Position numbers and translations under genes: made by a program
Notes under the pieces: model-generated
Database searches by the model: none
The model's input: only the letters and a program-made list of their open reading frames with translations
Told to the model about the DNA's origin: nothing
Source of the DNA: a marine gamma proteobacterium HTCC2148
GTDB taxonomy: Bacteria > Pseudomonadota > Gammaproteobacteria > Pseudomonadales > Halieaceae
Direction of reading: 5' to 3'
DNA: 64,000 nt
NCBI GenBank assembly: GCA_000156295.1
Contig: DS999229.1
Location: forward strand, 105,945 to 169,944
In this document: piece after piece, positions 17,792 through 26,047 of the stretch
Layout of the letters: each line of letters starts with the position of its first letter
Position numbering within the stretch: position 1 is the first letter of the stretch

Positions 17792-19411
17792 TCACTGCGA
17801 GCTTTGCCCTCTACTCAAGTACTCCTGCAATCGCAGATTGGCCTGCTCACCAAACAGAATATCGCAGGCTTCCTTTAAGCCCGGGGCGCTCTCGATATTT
17901 TCCCAGCGAATTACTTGTTCGATTTTAGAGCGGCGGCGCATAAAGTCCTCCAGCTTCACGATCATTTCTCGACGGGCAGCCAGCTCTATTTCGCAACGGG
18001 TGTATTCAGCACTTTCTATGAGCAGCGTTGCACAGCTTTCATCCTCACGGATGCGCTCCAGCAAGCCAAAAGCGGAGGTGCCGTAGCGCCGCCAAAAACG
18101 TTCAGACAATGGTTCCGATGAACTCGAGTCGGTGAGGGCATCGAGGTTCATTAAACGGGCCTGGAGCATAAACTCGTCCCGCTGACTGCTGGAGGGTTCG
18201 CCATACCACCGGTTTTCCGGGTAGGGAATAATGACACCCATGTTAGCCACCTTATCGACCACCTCATCACCAACATTGAGGCAATCGGTGAGCTTGCCAC
18301 CGAAAATGGTGAGATGGCGATGATGTTCACTTTTCTCGATAACATGTTTTCGCGATAGCTGAACCCAGTCAGCCGCGCCCCCTTCACCCTGCATCGCCAG
18401 CGGCCTCACACCAACGCGCTCGGCTATAACATTCTCAGGCACCAGGGGTTCATCCAGGTCCAACAAGGCATTAACATTGTCCAACACGAACTGGCGATCC
18501 TGCGGAGTCACGCCGACTTCGGGATCCTCCACCTGCGTATCTGTCGTTCCAATGCAGGTTTTCGGACCCATGGGAATGAGAAAAAACAAGCGGCCATCGC
18601 TGGCAAAAAAAGTAAGCACGCGTTTGTTGTCAGTCACCCGATCGACAATCAGGTGAATGCCTTTGGAGAAAAGGTGGTGATAATCAGTACTCTCCCCGGA
18701 CAATTTATTATGAGCATCTGCATACGGGCCACAGGCATTAATTAAAACTCTGGAGCGAATCTGCAATTCCTTGCCGCTCATGCAGTCGCGGGCTGTGGTA
18801 TACCAAAGTTCACCCACTCTGCGATTAGCCACAGACTCCACATAGTTGGTGGCGATACAGCCGTAGTTCAGCGAAGTGCGGATAAAGTTGAAAACAAAGC
18901 GCGCGTCGTTGTCATAAAGATAGCAATCAGAATATTCGAGGCCTCCCGCTGCATTGCTGGTATTGACCACGGGCTCGCGACGCTCAAGATCTTTAGCCGT
19001 GTAGAATCTCGGTGAAACCGTCTTGAAACGACCCATAATCCAATACAAAACTGCGCCCAGAAACACAAAGAATGACCAGAAGCGAAAGCCGCGCTGGATA
19101 GTAGTGAAGAAGCGAATTTCCTTAACAGTAGAAGGGTAGGCTCGCATCAACTCGTTGCGCGATTTGCACAATTTGTTTACCAACAAGTACTCATGGCTCT
19201 CCAGATATTTGATCCCACCCCAGGCAAGATTTGAAGAGTTGGAGCTGGCGCCGCTGGCAAAATCTTCCTTTTCGATCAAGGCCACCTTCACTCCTCGGCC
19301 TGCAAGTGCTGCAGCGGCGACCGCACCATTGATACCACCGCCCACAATCAGCACGTCATAGACCTGCTCGGTGAGTTTTTCCAGATTACTGCCACGTAAA
19401 CTAACTGCCAT
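17792..19411 (-). CDS. glpD: FAD-dependent glycerol-3-phosphate dehydrogenase, GlpD-like
   Basis: A 539-residue flavoprotein with the FAD motif DVLIVGGGINGAVAAAALAGRG at about residues 20-40, the ASSNSSNLAWGGIKYLE segment typical of GlpD, a substrate-binding DAO domain, and a C-terminal alpha-helical DAO_C domain. GlpD oxidises glycerol-3-phosphate to dihydroxyacetone phosphate and passes electrons to quinone at the membrane. ATG 19411 follows AGAGGT at good spacing; the frame is open to 19465 but that would overlap the LysR stop. It is 29 bases downstream of the LysR gene on the same strand, unlike the usual GlpR setting. No glpK or glpF is nearby, so another hydroxy-acid or phosphate substrate is possible. 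Confidence 0.82.
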   Translation of the reverse strand: MAVSLRGSNLEKLTEQVYDVLIVGGGINGAVAAAALAGRGVKVALIEKEDFASGASSNSSNLAWGGIKYLESHEYLLVNKLCKSRNELMRAYPSTVKEIRFFTTIQRGFRFWSFFVFLGAVLYWIMGRFKTVSPRFYTAKDLERREPVVNTSNAAGGLEYSDCYLYDNDARFVFNFIRTSLNYGCIATNYVESVANRRVGELWYTTARDCMSGKELQIRSRVLINACGPYADAHNKLSGESTDYHHLFSKGIHLIVDRVTDNKRVLTFFASDGRLFFLIPMGPKTCIGTTDTQVEDPEVGVTPQDRQFVLDNVNALLDLDEPLVPENVIAERVGVRPLAMQGEGGAADWVQLSRKHVIEKSEHHRHLTIFGGKLTDCLNVGDEVVDKVANMGVIIPYPENRWYGEPSSSQRDEFMLQARLMNLDALTDSSSSEPLSERFWRRYGTSAFGLLERIREDESCATLLIESAEYTRCEIELAARREMIVKLEDFMRRRSKIEQVIRWENIESAPGLKEACDILFGEQANLRLQEYLSRGQSSQ

Positions 19412-19440
19412 GTTGTTACCTCTTTGTGAGTGGCGACACT

Positions 19441-20328
19441 CTACAATTTCCAGTGTTCCTCGCATAGGGCGACAAAACTGTTTGCGCTTTCGTTAAGCTG
19501 TTTGCCGGAGCGGTAATAAAGCCCGACCTGCTTATCAATCGTGCTAAAGGAAACGTCATCGATTATATGGAAGTCAGCGCAATCGTTATGCTCTTGCAAT
19601 AAACGCCGGTCGATAAACGTGACCCCCATACCCTCCTTCACCATGTGAATACGAAGTAACAGACTGCTGACTTCCCACACCGTGCTGAATTGATCGCGCA
19701 ATCGTTGGATGGAAGGGCGCAGTTCCGGGTTATCCAGTGCGGAAGTAATCAGCGGAGTTTGCTGTAAGGCATCGGCATCCCCTTTCTTCATATCCTCAAA
19801 CCTGGGATGTCCCGGGCTCACCACCAAATGTCGTGTGTCCGTGTAAAGAGGGACCGTGGTAAACGCCTGCATATCTTTCTGGAAGGGACCAAAGCCCAGC
19901 TCTACGTTTCCCGCGAGCACCGCGTAGATAATGTTACGCGCTGGCATCTCCGATATTTTCATCCGCACCTGCGGATTAAGCCGGTAGAACGCGCTGATTA
20001 GCCTGGGAGCGCTAAAACGGTTAATCGAGGCACTCAGGGCCAGGTTAAGGGTCTCCGACTGTCCCTGACGAAGTTGGGCGATATCTTCCAGAGTTTGTTG
20101 CTCGCCGGTGAGCACCTCGAAAGCATGGTCGAACAGGCGACGTCCGGCATCCGTGAGCCTGAGTTCCTTGCCTCGGCGAATGAGCGAGGTGCTCACCTTA
20201 CTTTCCAGGCCAGCAACCGCCTGACTGACCGCAGACTGGCTGATATGCAGCGCCTCAGCCGCCCTGCGAAAGCCCCCTTCCTCAATAACGGCACGAAACG
20301 CTCGTAACTCACTGTTTTCTAACCGCAT
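19441..20328 (-). CDS. LysR-family transcriptional regulator
   Basis: A 295-residue LysR-type regulator with an N-terminal helix-turn-helix (SELRAFRAVIEEGGFRRAAE, then ISQSAVSQAVAGLE) and an effector-binding domain from about residue 90. AGGAGTGC precedes the ATG. It is divergent from the citrate/2-methylcitrate synthase gene across 95 bases that hold a dyad and a perfect -10, and it is followed closely by the glpD-like gene. It probably controls one or both neighbours; the effector is unknown. Confidence 0.88.
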   Translation of the reverse strand: MRLENSELRAFRAVIEEGGFRRAAEALHISQSAVSQAVAGLESKVSTSLIRRGKELRLTDAGRRLFDHAFEVLTGEQQTLEDIAQLRQGQSETLNLALSASINRFSAPRLISAFYRLNPQVRMKISEMPARNIIYAVLAGNVELGFGPFQKDMQAFTTVPLYTDTRHLVVSPGHPRFEDMKKGDADALQQTPLITSALDNPELRPSIQRLRDQFSTVWEVSSLLLRIHMVKEGMGVTFIDRRLLQEHNDCADFHIIDDVSFSTIDKQVGLYYRSGKQLNESANSFVALCEEHWKL

Positions 20329-20342
20329 ATAAGCACTCCTGA

Positions 20343-20391
20343 TACTTTGATAAGTAAGATTAACCCAACTAATAATTTACGGCGCTATAAT
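20343..20391 (+). promoter_or_regulatory. Regulated promoter of the citrate-synthase-like gene
   Basis: A perfect inverted repeat TACTT-TGAT-AAGTA (20343-20356) lies 29 bases upstream of a consensus -10 TATAAT (20386-20391). No good -35 exists at the right spacing, which is typical of a promoter that needs an activator. The ATG follows 32 bases after the -10. Confidence 0.55.
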
Positions 20392-20423
20392 GTGAAAAAG
20401 TACCAAAACAGAGAACCGCAAGC

Positions 20424-21560
20424 ATGTCCAAGACACAATCCGTATTTTCTTATGATCTGGCTGGCATCGTAGTAGGCGAAACCTCCATCTCTGATGTTCA
20501 GGGAGACAAGGGCCTACTCAGCTATCGGGGCATAGACATCAATGACCTGATTGGTGTTCCTTTTCTTCACGTGGCCTGGATGGTCATTTTCGGTGAATGG
20601 CCCGATGAACAGGAGAAAAGCAACCTGAAGAGTTTTATGTGCAGACATGCCCGGCTCTCTCATGCCGAGCAAGACCTGCTGGGACAGATTTCCCGCGACT
20701 TACACCCCATGCTGATGTTGCAGGGCTTGATCCCGTTGCTGCAAATGCCCGAAGAAGACACCCTGGGCAAGGGCCTGGACGCAGAGCAAGGCTTGTTTAT
20801 CGCCGCCAAGCTTTCTGGCCTGATTGCCGCCCATAACCGCCTTGGTCAAAACAAAGTCATCCTGCACCCGATTGCCGGCAAGCTGCGCCATGAAAACTTC
20901 CTGACCATGTTCCACGGCAAGGCACCATCCCCCGAGCAGGTGCGCATGCTTGATGCAGCGCAGATCCTGCAGATGGAACACAGCTTCAATGCGGGCACCT
21001 TCGCCGGACGCGTTTGTGCGAGCACCCTGGCACCTATCCAGTCCTCTATCTCTGCGTCCATTGGCACACTATTCGGTAAATTGCATGGGGGCGCGGATCA
21101 AGCGGCCCTGGAAATGGCGGTTGAAGTCGGCAGCCCGGAGAATGCCGCTGCCTATGTCAAAGATTGTCTCGCTAACAAAGTGAAAATCATGGGTATGGGC
21201 CATCGCGAGTACCGCACCGTAGACCCCCGCGCCAGAGTGCTCAAACCCATGGCAGTGGAGTTGTGCCAGGACGCACAGAGCAAAAATCTACTGGCAACGC
21301 TGGTGGCTGTCGAAGAGGCCTGCCAGCAGGAGTTCAGCGCCAAGGGCAAGGAAATCTGGGCCAACGTGGAGTTCTACAAAGGCGCCGTGTTCCATAGCCT
21401 GGGCATTCCGCCGCAATACTTTACCTCCATGTTTGCCATGGCCCGGGTTTACGGTTACATCGCGCACTTCCTCGAGTTCAGACAAGAAAACCGGTTGATT
21501 CGCCCCCGCGCCTCCTACGTTGGCAAATCGCCCGCGGCAAGAGACCAGTCCGCAGCCTGA
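20424..21560 (+). CDS. Citrate synthase / 2-methylcitrate synthase family protein
   Basis: A 378-residue member of the short citrate synthase family. Catalytic His are visible at H221 (LHGGADQA) and H260 (MGHREYR). The third catalytic position, Asp in most citrate synthases, is Glu316 here (NVEFYKG). These enzymes condense oxaloacetate with acetyl-CoA or propionyl-CoA. The absence of other prp genes leaves the substrate open. Regulation by the divergent LysR protein is likely and points to an accessory rather than housekeeping role. Confidence 0.85.
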   Translation: MSKTQSVFSYDLAGIVVGETSISDVQGDKGLLSYRGIDINDLIGVPFLHVAWMVIFGEWPDEQEKSNLKSFMCRHARLSHAEQDLLGQISRDLHPMLMLQGLIPLLQMPEEDTLGKGLDAEQGLFIAAKLSGLIAAHNRLGQNKVILHPIAGKLRHENFLTMFHGKAPSPEQVRMLDAAQILQMEHSFNAGTFAGRVCASTLAPIQSSISASIGTLFGKLHGGADQAALEMAVEVGSPENAAAYVKDCLANKVKIMGMGHREYRTVDPRARVLKPMAVELCQDAQSKNLLATLVAVEEACQQEFSAKGKEIWANVEFYKGAVFHSLGIPPQYFTSMFAMARVYGYIAHFLEFRQENRLIRPRASYVGKSPAARDQSAA

Positions 21561-21644
21561 TAGCCGCCGGCTCCAGGTCATGCCGGCTGTAAGTGGCTCT
21601 CGATTGTCGGCCGCCCCCGCAACCCTGGCACAGGAGCAGTTTCA

Positions 21645-22592
21645 GTGATCCGGTTTACCCTTCTCTGCCTCTTCCTTGGCGTGCTCTGCGCCTGCGGTGA
21701 CCAAAACGCCGATCAGGCGCTGGGCACCCTGGAAAGAGATCGCGTCGTTCTCAAAGCCACCGACAATGAAATCATCACCGCACAGCCAGTTCCTGAGGGC
21801 ACCCAGGTGACCCAGGGAACGCTGCTCGTGCAGTTGGACAACACACGACAACAGGCGATCGTTGCAGGTGCTCGTGCTGAAGTCGGACGCGCCTCTGCTC
21901 AGTTGGAAGAACTGCGCAACGGAGCAAGACCCGAAGATATTGCCGCCGCCAGCGCTCGCGTAGCGGGCGCCAAAGCCGCGCGGGTGGAAGCCCGGGCCAA
22001 TTACCAACGTGCCGTGTCATTGGTAGAGCAGAAACTTGCCGCCCAGGCTCTGCTCGACGGTGCCCTGGCCGGCAGGGACGAGGCGGAAGCTAACCTCGAG
22101 TCAGCTGAAGAAGAGCTGTTGCGGCTGACCAACGGCACGCGCCAGGAACAGTTGGATGCCGGAGACGCCGTTGTGCAATCTGCGCAAGCGCGTCTGGCAT
22201 TGGAAGAGCACCGACTGTCAGAGTTGTCTGTGGTTGCCACCCGAGATGCCTACCTGGACAGTCTGCCGTGGAATGTTGGAGAACGCGTCAACCTGGGGGC
22301 AACTTTGGCGGTCATGCTAGCGGGAGACCGACCCTTCGCCCGCGTTTATGTTCCCGAGCCCTGGCGGGCGCGTCTCAGTATTGGCGATGAATACCCGGTA
22401 AACATCGACGGTCTGGAAAAAACCTACGCCGGAAGATTGCGCTGGATTGCAACCGAGCCGGCTTTCACGCCCTACTATGCCCTGAACGCCTCCGACCGAT
22501 CCCGACTGGTATACCTGGCGGAACTGGATTTACTCGAAGGTGAGGACCTACCTACCGGCGTACCTGTGCAGGTGATGCTGGCAAATGACTGA
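21645..22592 (+). CDS. HlyD-type membrane fusion lipoprotein of an ABC exporter
   Basis: A 315-residue periplasmic adaptor. The start is GTG 21645 with AGGAG upstream. The N-terminus is a short hydrophobic signal ending in a lipobox (LCAC, Cys 17), so it should be lipid-anchored. A biotinyl-lipoyl-like half (VPEGTQVTQGTLLVQLDN), a coiled-coil hairpin rich in Ala/Glu/Arg (about 65-190) and the second half (VVATRDAYLDSLPWNVGERV) follow, as in YbhG/YhiI. It overlaps the next gene by 8 bases. Together with the ATPase and permease it should form a drug or small-molecule efflux system; the outer-membrane channel is not in the window. Confidence 0.88.
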   Translation: MIRFTLLCLFLGVLCACGDQNADQALGTLERDRVVLKATDNEIITAQPVPEGTQVTQGTLLVQLDNTRQQAIVAGARAEVGRASAQLEELRNGARPEDIAAASARVAGAKAARVEARANYQRAVSLVEQKLAAQALLDGALAGRDEAEANLESAEEELLRLTNGTRQEQLDAGDAVVQSAQARLALEEHRLSELSVVATRDAYLDSLPWNVGERVNLGATLAVMLAGDRPFARVYVPEPWRARLSIGDEYPVNIDGLEKTYAGRLRWIATEPAFTPYYALNASDRSRLVYLAELDLLEGEDLPTGVPVQVMLAND

Positions 22593-23520
22593 ACTGGCCA
22601 TCCAAACCCATGGCCTGTGCAAGCGTTTTGGCGATCTGATCGCCGTTAATGAATTGAACCTCGAAATACCCAAGGGCGAAATTTACGGCTTTCTTGGACC
22701 CAACGGCTCGGGCAAAACCACTGCGATCCGCATGCTGTGCGGCCTGCTGACCCCTAGCGATGGCGAGATTTCTGTACTCGGTTTGCAGATACCACGCGAT
22801 GCCGAACAACTGCGCTTGCGTATTGGCTACATGACCCAAAAGTTTTCCCTTTACGATGACCTCTCAGTCAGCGAAAACATGCGCTTTATGGCAACGATCT
22901 ATGGCCTTGGGAGCGCCGCTAGCCGCGACCGGGTTGAAGAATTGCTCAACCGATACGCCTTGCAAGGGATGCGCGACCGCCTCGCCCATGACATGAGCGG
23001 CGGCCAGCGCCAACGCCTGGCCCTAGCGGTGGCAACGCTCCACCAGCCGGACTTATTGATTCTCGATGAACCCACGTCAGCAGTAGACCCTGAAAATCGG
23101 CGGGATTTTTGGGAAAAGCTGTTCGACCTTATCGATGAAGGCACCACGGTGTTAGTTTCTACCCACTACATGGATGAAGCAGAGCGCTGCCATCAACTCG
23201 CCGTACTGGAAAACGGCTACCTGCGCCAAAGCGGCCCTCCCCAGCAACTAATGGATGAACTCAAAGGCAGAGTCCTGGAGGTCAACGGGCCTGATCTGCG
23301 CACTGTGAAGAATCTCGTCCTCGAAGTACCCGGGGTGCAGTCGGCCGCCCAACAGGGGCTGCACTTACGAGTTCTATTCACTAAAAACGGGCCCTCTGGT
23401 GACGCAGCGATTTCACGCCTGAATGAGGCTCTCCCCAACAGGAATCTGTCCATTATTCAGGGCAAACCCAGCCTGGAAGATGTGTTCGTTGCCTGCACTA
23501 ACGGCGAGGACCACTTATGA
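22585..23520 (+). CDS. ABC transporter ATPase (efflux type)
   Basis: A 311-residue ATP-binding subunit. Walker A GPNGSGKTTAIR, the signature MSGGQRQRLALAVA, and Walker B LLILDEPTSAVDP are all intact, followed by the H-loop STHYMDEAERC. The layout is that of YbhF/CcmA-like ATPases for ABC-2 permeases, with a C-terminal extension of about 80 residues. It overlaps the adaptor gene upstream and the permease downstream (ATGA), so the three are one transcription unit. Confidence 0.93.
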   Translation: MTELAIQTHGLCKRFGDLIAVNELNLEIPKGEIYGFLGPNGSGKTTAIRMLCGLLTPSDGEISVLGLQIPRDAEQLRLRIGYMTQKFSLYDDLSVSENMRFMATIYGLGSAASRDRVEELLNRYALQGMRDRLAHDMSGGQRQRLALAVATLHQPDLLILDEPTSAVDPENRRDFWEKLFDLIDEGTTVLVSTHYMDEAERCHQLAVLENGYLRQSGPPQQLMDELKGRVLEVNGPDLRTVKNLVLEVPGVQSAAQQGLHLRVLFTKNGPSGDAAISRLNEALPNRNLSIIQGKPSLEDVFVACTNGEDHL

Positions 23521-24623
23521 GTGGGCTGCAACGCATGGGCGCAGTCGCCGCTAAAGAGCTGCGACAGTTATCGCGAGACCGGGTAACTTTTGGCATGGTG
23601 GTGATGATTCCACTGATCCAGCTCTTAATGTTCGGCTTCGCCATTAATACCATGGTGCGTGATATTCCGGTGGGGGTCGTTGACCTCAGCGGCAGCGCCG
23701 CCGCCCGGATAATTACTGAGCAGGTGCGTGTGACCCAGGTAGTTGAGATCGTCGCTCTATACAACACGCCCGCAGAAGCAGAAGAGGCCATTGTTGCCGG
23801 CAAAATTCGCGCGGCCCTGGTATTGCCTCGCGACCTGCCACAACGACTGGCGAGTGGAGCCACTGCCGGCCAATGGATGGTAGATGGATCCGACACAGTG
23901 GTTGGGTCGGCATTATTGGGCTTGCGCAACATGCCTTTGAGACACACTGCCGGTAGTCCCCGAGAGGCTTACACCCAACCAGAGCCGAGCTTTGAAATCG
24001 CCCTTTTCTTCAATCCGGAGCGGCGCTCCGAAGTCAATATCGTACCCGGCCTGACTGCCATCATTCTTACCATGACCATGATCCTGTTTACGTCTGTCGC
24101 CCTGGTAAGAGAACATGAGCGCGGTAATATGGAATTATTGATCACAACACCGATAAGGCCATTGGAGTTGATGCTCGGCAAACTGCTGCCCTACGTGTTT
24201 GTCGGACTCATTCAGATCACTATCATTCTCGGCCTGGGCAGGCTGGTGTTCAACGTGCCGTTCCAGGGTGCGGCCCTCGACCTGGCAATAGTCACCCTTG
24301 CCTTCATCGGCGCCAGTTTATCGCTGGGCCTGCTGATCTCCACTATCGCCAAAACCCAGATGGAGGCGATGCAGATGACCATCTTCATACTCTTGCCATC
24401 CATACTACTGAGCGGCTTCATGTTCCCCTACGATGCCATGCCGCGGCTCGCCCAATACATTGCCGAAGCGCTCCCTGCCACCCACTTTATGCGCCTGATC
24501 CGCGGCGTATACCTGCGTGGAGCTCACGCAGACCAAATGCTGACGGATCTGCTATGGCTGCTGGTGTTTACTGCTATCATGCTTACCATCGCCACCAAAC
24601 GCTTCCATAAAAGCCTGGACTGA
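23517..24623 (+). CDS. ABC-2 type permease
   Basis: A 368-residue inner-membrane permease of the YhhJ/YbhS/YbhR type: one N-terminal helix (about 25-45), a large periplasmic domain (about 50-180), then five helices and a final one near the C-terminus (LLWLLVFTAIMLTIATKRF). The motif EHERGNMELLITTPIRPLELMLGKL is a hallmark. Only one such permease is present, whereas YbhGFSR encodes two, so it probably acts as a homodimer. The start overlaps the ATPase stop. Confidence 0.92.
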   Translation: MSGLQRMGAVAAKELRQLSRDRVTFGMVVMIPLIQLLMFGFAINTMVRDIPVGVVDLSGSAAARIITEQVRVTQVVEIVALYNTPAEAEEAIVAGKIRAALVLPRDLPQRLASGATAGQWMVDGSDTVVGSALLGLRNMPLRHTAGSPREAYTQPEPSFEIALFFNPERRSEVNIVPGLTAIILTMTMILFTSVALVREHERGNMELLITTPIRPLELMLGKLLPYVFVGLIQITIILGLGRLVFNVPFQGAALDLAIVTLAFIGASLSLGLLISTIAKTQMEAMQMTIFILLPSILLSGFMFPYDAMPRLAQYIAEALPATHFMRLIRGVYLRGAHADQMLTDLLWLLVFTAIMLTIATKRFHKSLD

Positions 24624-24695
24624 CATGGTCAGCTATGCGCCAACCGCCTTGTCGCCCAGGCTTTAAAGCTCCTGCAAATTGCGACCGGACTTCCT

Positions 24696-25760
24696 ATGAT
24701 TTTTCGCCAATTGTTCGACATAGAATCCTCAACTTACACCTATTTGCTGGGCTGTGAAGACACTCACGAAGCCATCGTGATCGATCCGGTATTCGAGCAG
24801 CACGCCAGAGACTCGGCACTGATCCGTGAATTGGGGCTGAAGTTGCGCTATGCACTGGACACCCACGTTCATGCCGACCACGTCACCGGCGCATGGTTAA
24901 TGAGTCAGACGTTGGGAGCGCAATCAGTTATCGCCGAACACGCTCGGGTTACCGGGACCGACGTTAACGTCAGCGATGGCGATGTTCTTGGATTTGGCAA
25001 TTGCTCGGTGACCGTAAGGGCCACACCAGGGCACACCGATGGGTGCCTGACCTACGTCACCCGCGATCAGGATATGGCATTTACCGGAGACTGCCTGCTC
25101 ATTCGCGGCGCCGGACGCACTGACTTCCAGGCCGGCAACGCTCATCAAATGTGGCAGAGCATTCAAGAGCAGATTTTTACACTGCCAGACACCTGCCTAC
25201 TCTACCCCGGTCACGACTATAGCGGACGAACCGTCTCCACAGTGAAGGAGGAGAAAGCCTTCAACCCACGCATTGGTGGAGAGGCACTGGAGGAGGATTT
25301 TGTCGGCTATATGAATAATCTGGCATTACCCCATCCACGATTGATCGATATTGCCGTGCCTGCAAACCTGCGCAGTGGCCGCCCTGAAGACGACAGGCTA
25401 CCTGGTACTATTGAATGGGGTCCTGTGGTGGTCAATTTTGCCGGCATACCTGAAGTCGCACCGGACTGGGTAGCCAGACACCGCGGGGACTTGTACCTAT
25501 TGGATGTCCGCAGTCGCGGTGAATTCGAGGGCCAGTTGGAACATATTGAAAGCGCCGTACTCATCCCCCTGGATGAACTGCGCGAGCGGCTTGAAGAAAT
25601 ACCCACCGACAAACCGGTAGTCGCGGTCTGCCAATCGGGCAAACGCTCCGCCATGGCAACCCAAATTCTGCAAAGCTCAGGTTACCCAGAGTCAGCAAAC
25701 CTCGCTGGCGGAATGATCCAGTGGCATCGCCTGGGACTACCCTGCAACGCCTATTCATGA
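24696..25760 (+). CDS. Persulfide dioxygenase-rhodanese fusion protein
   Basis: A 354-residue two-domain protein. Residues 1-240 are an ETHE1-like metallo-beta-lactamase domain with HVHADH (57-62), TPGHTDG, FTGDCLLIRG and YPGHDY, the single-iron site of persulfide dioxygenases. Residues about 255-354 are a rhodanese domain with active Cys312 (CQSGKRS). Such fusions (PRF type) oxidise glutathione persulfide to sulfite and transfer sulfur to or from thiosulfate in one polypeptide. The gene stands alone; no sqr or CstR-like regulator is adjacent. Confidence 0.9.
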   Translation: MIFRQLFDIESSTYTYLLGCEDTHEAIVIDPVFEQHARDSALIRELGLKLRYALDTHVHADHVTGAWLMSQTLGAQSVIAEHARVTGTDVNVSDGDVLGFGNCSVTVRATPGHTDGCLTYVTRDQDMAFTGDCLLIRGAGRTDFQAGNAHQMWQSIQEQIFTLPDTCLLYPGHDYSGRTVSTVKEEKAFNPRIGGEALEEDFVGYMNNLALPHPRLIDIAVPANLRSGRPEDDRLPGTIEWGPVVVNFAGIPEVAPDWVARHRGDLYLLDVRSRGEFEGQLEHIESAVLIPLDELRERLEEIPTDKPVVAVCQSGKRSAMATQILQSSGYPESANLAGGMIQWHRLGLPCNAYS

Positions 25761-25812
25761 ACAGCTGCTATCGATCAGCATTTATCCAACATGGCCTCAG
25801 GGAGAAGAGCGA

Positions 25813-26004
25813 ATGATTCAGGATGGCTTTCCGCTAATGGGCATTCTCGTGGCAAGAGAAATTGGCTGCCGCACAGGCCTTGCACTCTCGTTTTCTCTGG
25901 TCCTGCTGCTGATTGCCGATTTGGACCGTCCCACCGGCGGCATGGTCCGAGCCGACCAGTCAGCGATGAATAACCTCTTGGAAAAGCTGCAGCAATCAGA
26001 GTGA
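25813..26004 (+). pseudogene. Remnant of a DUF4239/bestrophin-like membrane protein C-terminus
   Basis: The last ~45 codons read SFSLVLLLIADLDRPTGGMV followed by RADQSAMNNLLEKLQ, which looks like the end of DUF4239 (bestrophin-like) proteins, where a final helix is followed by D-[IL]-DRP-x-x-G and a short Gln/Leu-rich tail. The N-terminal helices of the family are missing; upstream the frame is open but not membrane-like. It is most simply a decayed gene. The match is by eye and rests on one short motif. Confidence 0.4.
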
Positions 26005-26011
26005 AAGTGGG

Positions 26012-26017
26012 TATAAT
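26012..26017 (+). promoter_or_regulatory. Probable -10 element of the peptide-transporter operon
   Basis: A perfect TATAAT lies 30 bases before the ATG of the first binding-protein gene. No consensus -35 is found at 16-18 bases upstream, so the promoter may need an activator. Confidence 0.4.
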
Positions 26018-26047
26018 CGCACCGATCTTAGTGGCCGAATTCTCGCA

